From Vandiemenella viatica (taxonomy: Eukaryota > Arthropoda > Insecta > Orthoptera > Morabidae): a DNA stretch of 64,000 bases. The DNA lies in NCBI GenBank assembly GCA_031002005.1, contig JARYHS010013630.1, positions 27,061,112-27,125,111 of the forward strand. Direction: 5' to 3'. The notes beneath the pieces are model-generated. The model did no database searches, had not been told where the DNA came from, and saw nothing but the letters and a program-made list of their open reading frames with translations. A program made the translations under genes and the position numbers. Each line of letters opens with the position of its first letter. The first letter of the stretch is position 1. This document shows, in pieces, positions 10,737-22,689 of this stretch.

Positions 10737-13356
10737 TTGATAGGCGACATGGCAGAGCCGTATTCTGCTATTAATATTTATACATAAAAATGGAATTTCA
10801 ATTAAAAAAACAGATGGATCTAGTAATCGTGCAGCTGGATCTCGGACTACTATGGAAAATTGCTTTAAGATTTGTACCGACCACATATTCAGTGGGCAAA
10901 AGTGCTGAGCAATATGTATTTTTGAGTTGGATTTGTTGTTCAAAATTGTAAATTCCATTTTTCAACACCATAATATCTATAAAAAAAGATTCACTACTCA
11001 TCTGTTTGCATCATTAAAGTTTTGTTTAATACAGCAGTTGGCAATGTGCAATAAGTATTGGTTAACGGTTACAGTGAAACTGCCGTTCAGCAATGGAAAT
11101 AAGATAGAATTGGGAAAATAACAAATCACCACAGATGTCAGGAGGGCAGATGAACACACATACATATTACAATGTTTTGGTTACTAACTTTATTCATGTA
11201 GGAGATGAGGCATTTGGCAGGGAGAAAAATGTGTACACATCCAGACCTACCAAATGAATAAACTAAACAAAAGGGCAGGGCCAGGTTTGCACCGGTAGTG
11301 GGAGGGGAGGGGAGAAAGTAGATCAGTGATAATTGTGGGACAGAATAATCTCTGTAGTGATAGTTGAGGTAAATTTGTTTCAAAAAATATAATTTCAAAC
11401 TGTTATAAGAGGGAAAAGTAAATAAAAAAATCAGAAAGCTACAAAACTATTGTGGTGTCACACTTGGCAGGAAAAAAAAGTAATATTTCAGATTCGATAC
11501 AGATGGCTGTGTTGATTACAAGGCTTGTGCGAGCTCAGCCACTTGTTTCTCTCAACTTGATAAAGGGTTTACCCCAAAATATTTTGGTTTTTGTATTGTT
11601 TCGTGTTGCTGCAGCCCTCCTCCCTTCAACTTTAGTGAGTTTTGGGTGTAATTTTTGTATTCTTTCCACATAAATATTGCCTCGTGGCAGTTCTTTCTTT
11701 CCATTGGTACCAGTTTAGTATATGTTGATAGGCTAGTTCCCATCTATGGAGTTCAGAAGAGTTAGTGGTATCAGGGAAAACAGTTTTAGCAGTAAAATAG
11801 TTCTTAAGGTTGTTGGACTAATGTGAGCTGGTGTGGATTGCTACTGGATGGTCTGGGTTAGCAGTATAAAATTTTAGCCTTTGACCATTCATCCTGTAGG
11901 TCAGTTGTTGAATGTTTTATTTTATAAGGTACGTAAACTTATGATGTGGGCAGATGAATCAGATAAAACTGAAATCCTGGCAAAAGAAGACTGTCATTGG
12001 AAGACATGTGGACTGTTATAGGTCATGTTAATACTATGGGGTCTCGCTTAAAACAGTAATTCAAGTCTTAAATAATTTTGAAAATACGTTGACAGAGAAT
12101 TCAGTGTTTCGTGGGAGCTAGGTGACATATTGAGTGAATGGGGCTCATTCCAAAATTTCTGTTGAATTAGAAAAATGCTACATAGATCTGTTTCTGTATC
12201 TCAGTTTGTCAAATGTTAAATGTAAGACTTAGGTGCAAGAATTATTGTCTTGAGCTAACCCCACCTTTTTTCAAAATTAATCAAGGGATTAATTTAGTGT
12301 TAGGTTGTAAACATGAGCAAAGCTGTAGAAAAAGAAATCATGTTTTACCCAACTTTTGGCTGTGTCTGGGAAAGGAGAGACAAAATAAATACTGTGAAGT
12401 GCAAATTATCTTTCTGCTGTTTAAGTAACTATGCTTCTCAAGAAGCAAAATACCTATTTTATCTTCCAGCAGCTTTGCCATGTAAAGGTTTCCTTTGTGT
12501 GGCTTATTTTGGCATTTACAAAACTAGTATGTCATCACACATTGGAGGAAAGGGGGGGGAATGATAGAGGACTGCTGCAAAGGAATATTTCAGATTTGAT
12601 ACAGTTTAACACATTGGTAGTGACTGAGTGTACTGTTGTTAACTCATGTAAACAGCCACCGCGTATATTTTTTATGAACATAACATTTGGAATGGTGAAT
12701 TACAAGAACAAATTGATAAGTAAAGCATCATTCAGAATCATGTCTTGCTGGAAAGTGAACTCAAGATTGCAATGAACAGTTAAACCACACTAAGAATTCT
12801 ACTATTCAGATCCAGTTCTGGTGTACATATTTCTGTCAACTTTAAAACACTGAAATAATATACTAGGATTTAAAGTTATTTTAGCAATTTTTAGATCTAA
12901 ATCTTTACTCTGGATAATGGTGATGATGAAGCTGCCACTAAGCCTGAGAATAAGATAGTGAAAATATTGTCACTTGTCACAGATGAAGGTTGGAGCCTTG
13001 GAAGAACACATTAATAAAGACTATAAATACACTTTACAATATTTCAGTTAGTAAACCTTACTTAGGTGAGACATGGCAGGGGAACTACCACATGAATTCA
13101 AATATACTATTTTTATTCTGAAATTCACAAAACTATAGACAACAGTGGAAGCATCAAAATTAATCCCTGCTATCTTTATTCCACTCCAATTGCGTGAGGG
13201 AAGAAAGAATACATGTAAGCATCAGTACAGCTCTTTATTTCCCTCATGTTTTGTGACTGTCATTGTGACCCAAATATGTCGGTGGGACAGTAATAAAGGA
13301 AGTTGTTTGCAAGTAAATAAGGAGGCGTGCATAAATTATGTGAGGTGAAATAGGGA

Positions 13357-13616
13357 GGGGGGGGGGGGGGTCCGTCGAAATCTCACCAAGGCGAAGAAGG
13401 AGGGTTGACAGAAATCTCACATGAGGTTTTGAAAATCTTGCCGGGCAGTAGAGCTTAAATGGCGCTTAATTCGACCTTGGGGGGGGGGGGGGGGGATAGC
13501 CGCTTTCAGAAGTAGGTCTCAAAAAGCTATGAGGACGATTGGCAGGATCATTGTAATCTTAGGGGGGGGCGGGTCCGAGCGGAACTCACTAATCCTCACC
13601 AGAGGGAGGGGGGGGG
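13357..13616. repeat. Cluster of G tracts in a degenerate repeat
   Basis: Runs of about 14, 17, 8 and 9 G lie at 13357, 13479, 13562 and about 13608. Two are followed by TCCG, and sequences such as GAAATCTCAC recur between them. The cluster looks like an old G-rich minisatellite. Run lengths in the assembly may be inexact. Confidence 0.6.
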
Positions 13617-14524
13617 TCCGGAATTCCCGAAAAACACCTCACTTCATTAACGTATGCCCCCTAAAGCGAAAACCACATTTTCTTCCAGACATTTGCAGCC
13701 CATTATCCTCATTAAGTGTGACACTTCATTAAGAGCTGGAACTAAATAAATCTGAATTGCTTTGTAGACTGGGAGACCCTGCAAAGTACTTCAGCAGGGC
13801 TGAGTCAATTTTTCAGAGACCACCTCAGGATTCCTGTAATGTGGCTTGGTGATGTGACTGGAATATAAAATGCAATTAAACCTTTTAGTCTTATATTCTC
13901 CTATTGATCAACCCAAAAATTTCTTCAGATCCAAGGTTTTTTGGCAGCTTCTTTCCAAATGTCCAGTGTTTCTATTCCAGCTAAGATTATCTCTTTCTTC
14001 AGTTATACTTCTTTCAATTGTTTAAATAACAAAGGAAAAATGACTCATCACTCACCAAAGTTGAAGGCTGCAACGAGTGAAAAACATATGCGACAAACAT
14101 AAACATATACAACATTTCGGTTTTAATCCTCATTCGTGTGTTAGGGAACAAGCCATATGCTTTGGGAATTGTGCACATTTCGAAGTTTATACATGGTTTC
14201 TAAGATTTGCATTTACAGTTTGTATATTTTTATTTGAGTCTTTTGGTTTCATTACTCAGTGTTCTTTTTTCCTTACATTACTTCCACATTGTATTGAATT
14301 TCAATCTTTACTTAATTGAAAATGTTGGCCAGAGTTTATATCAACTACCGGGCATGTTTTACTGTTTAGATCTTAACCTTTGCTTAGTTGTGTTATAATT
14401 TTACTAACATGTACTTGTAGCCCTTGAATGTTTTCTATGTGTGTTTTTCTTGGTTTATTACTAAACAGCATGTTTGTTATGATGAATTTGTGTGTGATTT
14501 TTATTTTAATCTAATGGCCTTATT

Positions 14525-14727
14525 CTTTTTTTTTAACTGCTTAACGTCTTTTAACAGCGAGGTCTTTAGAGACGGGAAAGGATGGGGAGCAAGGAATGGG
14601 AAGGAATTCGGCCATGGCCTTTTGAAGGAAGCATCCCGGCATTTGCCTGGAGTGATTTGGGAAAACATGGAAAACCCAAATCTGGATGCCCAGACGGGGA
14701 TTCGAACCGCCGTCCTCCCGAATGCGA
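14525..14727 (-). mobile_element. tRNA-derived SINE, 5'-truncated copy
   Basis: Reverse orientation: the poly(A) appears as T at 14526-14534, then GTTAAAAGACGTTAAGC in complement, the body, and the B-box region (GGATTCGAACC on + strand) near 14698-14708. The copy stops just inside the head, with the A box missing. A 9-bp TSD GGCCTTATT lies at 14516-14524 and 14728-14736. Short open frames across it are not genes. Confidence 0.85.
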
Positions 14728-15779
14728 GGCCTTATTATTTACTAATTTATTTTTTAAGAGAAAAATTCACTAAGTTATTCAATTTTTTCCTTGTCTTACC
14801 AGCACATTCAAATCTCTCGTGATTGTTAGATTTTTCTCTTGATTCATGTACTGAATTAGGCCTTCGAATTTGACTTATATTTTCTCTATTTCATACTTGT
14901 CATCTTATATACTTGACTTACACCCTTATACTTGGTTGTTGCAGGCTAAGCCTGTACTTTAATTATTAATTTGGTGCTCAGTTATCCATAACTCATCAGT
15001 TTACCTATTGTGAATTTTAAAATTGACTAATCTTCCCATTTGATATCACTACCCAACAAGTCATTCTGTCTCCAACTTAGAGTTACCTTTTAGAATGTTG
15101 TTTCTGATGACTCCTCTCTGAATTGTCCTCAACCAGTGATTGGACTGAGAGAGTAAATCACTTAGAATCGCCGAAGAAAAAGCTATCGTCCTTATGTAAT
15201 TTGTATTAAGGCTTACGACATATTCTCATGATTAGGTTTAGTTGATAGGTCAAATTTGAACCATTGAATATCCAATAATACCCATTATTTAATCTTTTTG
15301 TCACCAATTTCATTCCAAGTGTTATGGAGCATATTTGGCAAGAAGCGATGCAATGAGAACAATCAAAACTTCTGCTACAGTATACTTTGGTTGATTCATG
15401 GTTTGCTTTTTGGCTTTTCTTCATTAATTTTCAGTGTCATGAACCAAATTTGAAAATTTATTAAAAGCATATCACTAAATGAAAGGCTTTCCCTTTGGGG
15501 TTTTTGATTGTTCGGCAAATATTCCAACAAATCCTTCTGTTTTGTCGAATGTTAATTGAATATGGCGTGACTGTGGCTAGCAGCAAAAAAAAAAAGAAAA
15601 AAAAATTGAAAATAATGCAAATGTATACATAAAACCCAAGAAGACAATAATGAACACAAAGGAAACTGATTGATTGACACCAGGAAGGTGTTGCTGGTTA
15701 GTGGGTAAAGTAAGATTTTTAAAAATAAGCATAATATTTTAACACAAGCTTAAATTGCTTTTTGTTCTTAATGTTTCAG

Positions 15780-15983
15780 CCATGTATCATAAGTATTTGT
15801 GATATTGTTGATACGGAATACAAGTTATATATGTTCTTGGAATTAATGGAAGGTGGTGAACTTTTTAATCGAATAGTTTCTCGGCAACAGCTCAGTGAAG
15901 CAGAAACAAAAATTATATTCTATCAAATTGTTTTGGCTGTTAAGTACCTCCACTCGCAAAATGTTATTCACAGAGATTTAAAG
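15780..15983 (+). CDS. lok: Chk2 (loki) kinase, exon B: hinge to HRDLK
   Basis: A 204-bp exon of 68 codons follows TTTCAG and precedes GTATGC, phase 0 at both ends. It continues exon A in frame (LRH|PCIISI). It encodes the strand 4-5 and hinge region (YKLYMFLELMEGGELFNRI), helices D-E (YQIVLAVKYLHSQ) and the catalytic loop up to HRDLK (residues 106-110 of the visible part), whose Asp is the catalytic base. MEGGELF and AVKYLH are characteristic of the Chk2 branch of CAMK-group kinases. The catalytic residues expected here are all present and there is no stop or frameshift. Confidence 0.93.
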
Positions 15984-16861
15984 GTATGCTCTTTATTGAT
16001 ATGATTTTCTGTATTTAGGTTTGTAAAGGGCTTTACAATGACCTCAATATTTGAATTTTAAACAAATATGGTGTTCTGTAACAAAGTATGCAATTGGTGA
16101 ACTTTCTTCACTGTGCGTTGTCTGTTGGCATAAGTTCTTGAATCAAATGGATTTTGTTGGAATGGAGATGTAAATCTTCAGTGAAAATACGCTGAAGAAT
16201 GACTTTTGGAAAGTCTATGTATTGTGAGTGTAAGTTCCTGGATTCTTGAAACACCCTTATATGAGATTTACTAAATCCATTTTCTTGATCATCTTTATAA
16301 TTGTTCATGTTACTACAAAATCTCTTCAAAGTGAATGATGCCTAAACAGCCTATGAAAAATTCCTTGTGTTCTATCAATGAAATAAAGGAAATGGAGAGC
16401 TTATGAATTGAATAATAAAAGACTGAAATAAATTGTAATTTCTATATCGTATTTTCACGTAATTTACATTCTACTTCATACTTATGATACACAGATCATC
16501 ATAGTTGTAAATTTCAAGTCATATTGTCAAAGCATATAGTTTTCTTTTATTAAATAAGTTGTAACATGTTAAACAGTTGTAAAATATCCTCAGAAGCAAA
16601 ACTATGTTATTCTTAAATCTTTCAAGAGTATTGTGGAGGGAGATAGTTTCTTCCAGCAGTTTTATTCCCTTTGTTTCTACTTTCCTCTCCCAGACATGAT
16701 TGTTGCAGTTGTGCAGTTTAATACTTATTACACAAATTTCATATTTTAAAATAACCCTTTGAATTGGTAGAAAACCTAACTGGTAAAGTTGTTCTGCTTT
16801 GACGGTATTTATATCAACATTGACAGTTTCGTAGAAAAAGTTTGCAGTTTGATTAATCTGT

Positions 16862-17574
16862 ATATAAGAACGAAGTCTTTCTCGCCGTTGAGAATGTATG
16901 AAATGCTCTCGAGTGAATAGCCGAGTCAAGAATGCGTTGTCACACGATATTTCGGCAACTAAATTCATTGTCGCCATCTTCTGGTGAAGTGCCAGATGCA
17001 ACGGAAAGACTCGGTTCTTATAGCCTGCCAGGTGGCCCAGTGCGCGTGAGCCGAAACATTTTGCGATCCCCCAAGGATGACCTTGCTCTGCGGACGCCTG
17101 GGGTATACTGTATCCCTTGTGAATGTGGGAAAAGGTACATCGGGCAGTCAATACGGTGTATCAACCAGAGATGTTTAGAACATGCTCGGCACTTTTGTCT
17201 AGGGCAAAAGGAAAAGTCAACGGTGGCAGAACACAGCCTCGAACTGAGTGATGCTTGGACGCCGGTCATCGAAGAGGTGTGTCAGCGGCACTGCCGAGGA
17301 TCGCATGACGCGACGCGCCCGTCTCAACTGAGCACACGCTAGGCGCTACCAGTACCATCCCCCACCTCGACGGCCGGGTGGTTCCTACATCAGCCAATCA
17401 TGGACACACTCAAACACTCACGCGCACTGGGCCACTGGCAGGCTATAAGAACTGAGCCTTTCCGTTGCATCCGGCCCCCTGACCAGAAGATGGCGACAAT
17501 GAATTTAGTTGCCGAAATATTGTTTGACAACGCATTCTTGACTCGGCTAGTCACCCGAGAGCATTTCATACATT
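16862..17574 (+). mobile_element. Penelope-like element remnant: GIY-YIG domain between inverted repeats
   Basis: The + strand frame starting at 16932 encodes a GIY-YIG nuclease-like segment, GVYCIPCECGKRYIGQSIR (from about 17100), with EHARHFCLG downstream. GIY-YIG domains of this type lie at the C-terminus of Penelope-like retroelements. The reverse transcriptase is absent, so this is a 5'-deleted copy. The coding part sits between two ~158-bp inverted repeats, 16893-17050 and 17417-17574, starting AATGTATGAAATGCTCTC. An 11-bp repeat GATTAATCTGT at 16851-16861 and 17575-17585 is the likely TSD. The extra 31 bp at the left resembles part of the terminal repeat (TATAAGAAC, CTTTC, CGTTG). The - strand 210-codon frame across this region is a shadow. 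Confidence 0.8.
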
Positions 17575-18566
17575 GATTAATCTGTTTAAATGTTTTGATC
17601 TATTTGTTTGCCATACTGCTACATGTGGTACTTTTTTCCCTTGCAGGTATAGGTAATGATGGAGAAATTTAAAGTTTTCTAAGTAGGGCCATATATATTC
17701 ATTTTTCTTTTTGTGAGAATAAATTACTCAACTGTGTGTAACTGTTTGTGCATTCTTGAATTAATCTTAAGGGCTGTATAAATATCCTTAAATTGGGCAG
17801 TTGTTTATGTACACCATTTTTTCACACTGCAGTGATGTTGTTCTTAGCTGGAAGAGTACTTCCCTCCTCATCAATCCACTAGAAAATTGTGGCACAGGGA
17901 GGTGAAAAGTCTTAAAAACCTTGTTGCCAGCACTCACCACTTTGAGGCTCATTTAACCCACTTTTAAAATCATAAATAGTGGCACCAGTATGTTCCAGTT
18001 TGAGCTCTATTGCAGCAACTGATGGTCAGTGCATAGGGATGTCTGTGGAAGGCGGGGCGGAGCATGGAGATATCAACATTCAGTTTATATTGGTTACTTT
18101 CACTTTTTTGAATCTCAAAACTTTCATAGTAACCCTTGTAGTTGTTTAGTATCTTTATTCTCTCAACAGTCCATATGTTTTGAACATTTTGTGTGTTCAG
18201 TTTGGTTTGTGTTTGTGCGTGCTCACTTTGTAGTAAAATAGATATTCATTTGTGTTTGACATTTGTGACATAATTTCTTAAATGTGGTAAAGTAATTAAT
18301 AAGGAATATGTTGTTTAGATTTTCATTTTTGAATATTTAGATGACATTGGTGAATTGTTCATTACCTGCAATGAATTGAAGTGTGAAATGCTATTATTCC
18401 TCATTTACCACAAATAGATGCATGACAACATAACTAAAAATATTGTCCACATGCAATTTTTTTTCATTTCACAAGAATAGTACCAAATAGATTTTAGTTT
18501 ATAATTTTAGTGGCACTGTTTAAGATAACTTATCTCTATTGAAAATATATTTCGTTCTTACTTTGA

Positions 18567-18825
18567 TGGGCAGCTGGTCATATAGTATACTGTTGAACTG
18601 CTCTCCAATGAGACTCTAAACTCAATTCCTTTTTATTAGTATAGTAACAGCATTATTCTGTGAAGAGAGTAGTGTTATATCCTGGAAGTGGATTCTGCAG
18701 TTGTATGTAGCTGCTCCTTCCAGCCTTACTGTTCATCTAATGCTCTTGCTTATTCAATTACATGTCGCCACGTTGTCTATGTTCACCCAAAGAATCACAA
18801 AACTACTCCATTACATAGTGAGCTT
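18567..18825. repeat. Dispersed ~255-bp repeat, copy 1
   Basis: Shares GGGCA, AGACTCTAAA, GAGTAGTGTTATAT, TGTATGTAGCTGCTCC and ACTACTCCATTACATAGTG, in order, with 19448-19705. Both copies are in the same orientation, 881 bp apart, with roughly 85% similarity by eye. No TIR, TSD or coding capacity was seen. Confidence 0.7.
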
Positions 18826-19447
18826 TTAATTGTTGCACTATGAGCATCTTCAGTGAAACATGTTGCTGAGATAGACATTTAAAATGTTTACATTATTGAG
18901 CAGACCACTAGGTGATATGGGAGGGAAAAAGTGGTATTCCTCAGAGAGACATCATCTGCTATATTGATTGCCATTCATGAGAGTTCTATTATTTATTCGA
19001 GTCTATGTATTTACTGGGTGTAGAACTGAAAATAAAAAAATTAAAAAGTTTCATTTGATTGGAGAAAGGTATTTGGTCTAAAAGTAAATTGGTGAACAGC
19101 ACCAGAATCCCCAAAGATCGACAGATAACAATGAATCAATACCACCTCAAAATTTTTCCCCAGAATTTTATCATAGGAGAGAGAGATTTTTGTTCATGAA
19201 AAAACATAATTAGCTTAGTAATGAAATATATAACATCTTTATACTTACTTTTATTTGCAAAATTAGTTTGTAAAGTACTAAATATCATATCAAATTCTGT
19301 TGGCTTACTAGTAGATTTATTATCTTCTTTTGAAGTGGATAAATAAAATTTGATAACTGAGGTACTGTCTTCATTCATAATGTTGTTTTTGTAAATAATA
19401 TCAAATGCATTTTAGATAACTCTATCGAATATTTTTTTTTATTTTTT

Positions 19448-19705
19448 TATGGGCAACTATTTATACAGTATTTCATGGAAAATGCTCACGAATAAGACTC
19501 TAAATTCCCTTTTATTGGTACCAGCAGTATTCTCTGAAAAGAGTAGTGTTATATGTACTGGATGTGGATTCTAGAGTTGTATGTAGCTGCTCCTTCCAGC
19601 CTTATTGTTTATGTAATGCTCTTGCTTATTCTATTACATGTTGCCACATTGTCTATGTTCACTCAAAGAATCACACAACTACTCCATTACATAGTGTTTA
19701 CTCTC
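19448..19705. repeat. Dispersed ~255-bp repeat, copy 2
   Basis: Second direct copy of the 18567-18825 repeat, ending at the same CATTACATAGTG and followed by GT-rich and GA-rich microsatellite sequence (19708-19750). Confidence 0.7.
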
Positions 19706-19863
19706 TTTTGTGTGTGTGTGTGTTAGAGAGAAAGAGAGAGAGAAAGGGGGGAGTTTGTTTCAGTTTGTGTGTAATTAATGTAAAATGCACCTGTAGGTAA
19801 GCTATGTGGTATAATTCAATTAATGTTTAGTTATCTTTTTCTTATTTGGGATTGTAAGCTGCT

Positions 19864-19865
<2 letters not shown>

Positions 19866-19891
<26 letters not shown>
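19866..19891. repeat. Poly(C) tract of 26
   Basis: A pure C run shortly upstream of the acceptor for exon C. Its length in the assembly may not be exact. Confidence 0.9.
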
Positions 19892-19897
<6 letters not shown>

Positions 19898-20028
19898 GCA
19901 GTATATAATGGGAATTTCTAAGAAGTGTCTATGCATGTTTGAAGGCTTGTGTTGCTTTATATATTCTTTAGTTGTGATATTAGCTTTACTGTTTTTCTGT
20001 TAAAAATCTTCCTTTCATTATGTGACAG

Positions 20029-20234
20029 CCTCAAAACATTTTACTTGGATCTGACAATGTGGAAACAATTGCAAAAGTTACTGATTTTGGTTTATCGAGA
20101 TTTGTGGCTTCAGAAATGGATACATTTTGTGGAACTATGTATTATATGGCACCAGAAATGATAGAAAAACAAGGTAGAGGTTCCTACACAAAACAAGTTG
20201 ATGTCTGGAGCATGGGTGTTATTTTGTATGCTTG
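20029..20234 (+). CDS. lok: Chk2 (loki) kinase, exon C: DFG, activation loop, APE
   Basis: A 206-bp exon after GACAG and before GTGAGT, starting in phase 0 and ending two bases into a Cys codon (TG|C). It completes the catalytic loop (HRDLK|PQNILL, with the Mg-binding Asn at residue 113). It carries VTDFGLSRF (DFG at 129-131), a short activation segment ASEMDTFCGTMYYMAPE (APE at 151-153) and VDVWSMGVILYAC. DFGLSRF is close to the DFGLSKF of fly loki. One oddity is CGTM where most Chk2 proteins have CGTP; the proline of the P+1 loop is replaced by Met. The activation-loop Thr before the Cys is present. There is no sign of pseudogenisation. Confidence 0.93.
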
Positions 20235-20424
20235 GTGAGTTTTCATTAATGACAACAACATTTTTTGCTTTATTTCTGTTTATTTTTGTTTTTACTATTA
20301 TGATGTGATGATATCCTGATTAACATTATTATTTTTTATTTTACGCCATGGATTTAGAGCTTACAAACTAAGTTAGGGCAAGGTAGAAAAAGTATGTCAA
20401 TCACTTGTCAAAGCTAATGGAACC

Positions 20425-20455
<31 letters not shown>
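20425..20455. repeat. (AAT)n microsatellite
   Basis: About ten uninterrupted AAT units. Confidence 0.95.
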
Positions 20456-20458
<3 letters not shown>

Positions 20459-21479
20459 AAGAAAAACCCAGTACACAATATTTTGAGTAACCAGCCAGAG
20501 AATATGAGACAGAAAGAGCATTCTAAAGTGGGCATCTGGTGCTAGTTTCCTGTACCTATAATATGGTTTACCTTCGAATTACTAATAATATATAGCAAAA
20601 AATTCCTTTCAGTTTTGCTATCATCTATGTTACCAAAGACTTTCCAGAAGTTAGTTTTGTTTGATCATCATTTTTGTATTTGTTTACATCTCACATATAT
20701 AAGAAACAGAATGCATTTTTTCTCAGTCAGCATGCTTCCAGCTTTGATTTAAGTGTTTTTTTTTTCCAACTTAATGAGTTGAAGTCAGTTATTCCACTTA
20801 CAAGGTGACTTCCAAATGTTAGTATCATGGATGTTTCTCAAATTTTAGTGACATGTTGTAGACTAGAAGGGTAATGCTGTGGAGCAGCACTTGATTGAAC
20901 CTCTCAAAAAAATCTGTCAAGTTTTGCCCAATGATAAAATTGCTAGTATTATACAGTTGTTGCAGTGTCCTTGTGTTTGGAGTGCCATAGTTCCATCCTA
21001 CCTTCAGATTACTTTTCCTTGCAATAACATTTTGTAAAATCAGTCATTAGCATATTACTGGAATTTTAATTATTAATACAGTTTTGTTCTTAAATTATTT
21101 AGCTGGTGTAATTTTTTTTAAAAATTAAAAGCAGTTATGTTTCAAAAGGAGTGTATAGACTATATTTTCATAACACTTGTTCCAAAATACATGAGTTCTC
21201 AGGTGTAATCCAGTGAAACATAGGTAATAATCATTCAAGTATAAAAATTCCATCCAGAGATTATTGGTCAAAGGTAGAGATCGAAATAAACCCCAAACGT
21301 GATGAAAATTTATTTTTATTGGACTTCTCAGTTTGACAAGTGCTTTGTTGGTACCCACGTACAAGCGTATAAAAGTATTAATTTTCATTAGATCTTCTGT
21401 ATCAGACAAAGTAAGTTCTGTCGTGTGTGACCATTTTTCTAACTTATAGTGGTGGATCTAATGCCCTGGTGACAATTTA

Positions 21480-21680
21480 GCTACTTTTCCATTTCACAAA
21501 CATTTGTATTAAATTTTTCCAATGTTTCAGGTAAATTGTTCATAATTTTCCTCGGTAATTTATTATATTTAAAAAGTGACTTAAGATCAAAACTGACCAA
21601 AACATTATTCATATCCATAGAAAGCCCTTCAGCATGTTGATGAACTCTACAGAGTGCATCACATAGTGGGGACATTCTCT
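21480..21680 (-). pseudogene. LINE 3'-terminal coding fragment
   Basis: The - strand frame encodes FDLKSLFKYNKLPRKIMNNL followed by a PETLEKFN-like end. It is clearly related to the 38928-39125 fragment (DWNKLPREIMNNLPKTFKDF) and to the tail at 5480-5560. Only the extreme C-terminus of the LINE protein is kept. Confidence 0.6.
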
Positions 21681-22689
21681 GACAAGTGGCGACAGTCTGT
21701 ATGTCAGATATTTTGCTGATTGGTATGTTACAAATAGGACATCTTGGTCAGCTTTAGCGTTGTCACTTATTGTGAGGGTGCCGTACCGTATACATTAGAG
21801 TTGCTTGCACAATTTGATTCCAAGGAAGCGCAACTATTTCGCCATGTTGTGTCCTTGATGAATTGGTTGATTTTAAATAAATTACTGATCACAGTTAATA
21901 AGTTCTGTAAAATGCTTTGTAGTTAATTAATTTACTGATTATTATAGGTCGTTAATGTCACGGTTGCCATATGATGAAACCAAGCCAGTTCTAAGCAGCA
22001 AATAGGAGAATAATAAATAGAAGTCATTACTTTCATTAATAAATAATCCTGCCCACGACAAGCTTATTGATAAAGCACATTAACACTCACGAACCGGTTT
22101 GACCACCACCAAATTTCGAAATAAAGACTAATCTAATCAAAACTTCGCTATCCGAAATATTACAGAATTCTTAAGGAAAATTAGCATTTGCATCTGCTTT
22201 CAACTAAGTTATCTACCATCACCATCTAATGTTCACAGTCCGTCTCAGTACTGTTCCAACTTTACTTTTTTATGCTCATTGTTCCTCTCGACCACATCAA
22301 GTTCTTCTTAAATAAAGTCCACACACTAAAATTACATTGCACAGTAGCTGTATCGGCCAATGCTTTCACATGTGCGCCGTGCTCCACAACAATCCGGATA
22401 CGACTCCTGCGGCGGCCAGCTACAGATTGACTCAAAAACAATATGTTAATCCGCTTCTCAGACACTACTTCGCAGTCGGCGGAAGGTAACTATGACGTTA
22501 CAATGTGCTGCAGTCTGCCTACTTCCAATTTGACAGGTAGTATTATGAACAGGTTGACTGGGTAGCTCTGGGCTCACCTCTTTCTATAACAATAGCCGAT
22601 TTTCATATTGAATGCATGCTTTGAAAAGCAGGCATTAAGCAGGTGATTAAAAACAGCCAACCTGTTTCCTCTGGTACGTATCTGTATTC

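Larger units (their letters stand above)
7725..15779 (+). other. lok: Chk2 intron (about 8.1 kb) loaded with repeats
   Basis: The intron is bounded by GTATGT at 7725 and TTTCAG at 15774-15779. It contains a 105-bp palindrome (8449), a TA/TG microsatellite (8636), a GT-rich minisatellite (8890-9664), a candidate solo LTR (9770-10490), two SINEs (10508 and 14525) and G-tract repeats (13357-13616). The remainder (7725-8440, 10750-13350, 13620-14510, 14740-15779) is AT-rich with short open frames that show no recognisable domain. Two short stretches around 11480 and 12583 resemble each other (ATATTTCAGATT), suggesting another old dispersed repeat. Confidence 0.7.
15984..20028 (+). other. lok: Chk2 intron (about 4.0 kb)
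   Basis: The intron lies between GTATGC at 15984 and GACAG ending at 20028. It contains a PLE (16862-17574), two direct copies of a ~255-bp repeat (18567 and 19448) and a 26-base C tract (19866-19891). Elsewhere (15984-16850, 17590-18560, 18830-19445) I see AT-rich sequence without recognisable features. Confidence 0.7.

Noticed and set aside
12213..12775. Three overlapping + strand frames of 71-114 codons
   Set aside because: Overlapping frames in intron DNA with no recognisable motif and no splice-compatible context.
16519..17151. 210-codon - strand frame
   Set aside because: It runs antisense across the PLE inverted repeat and intron DNA, and shows no domain; the + strand GIY-YIG frame explains the conserved part.
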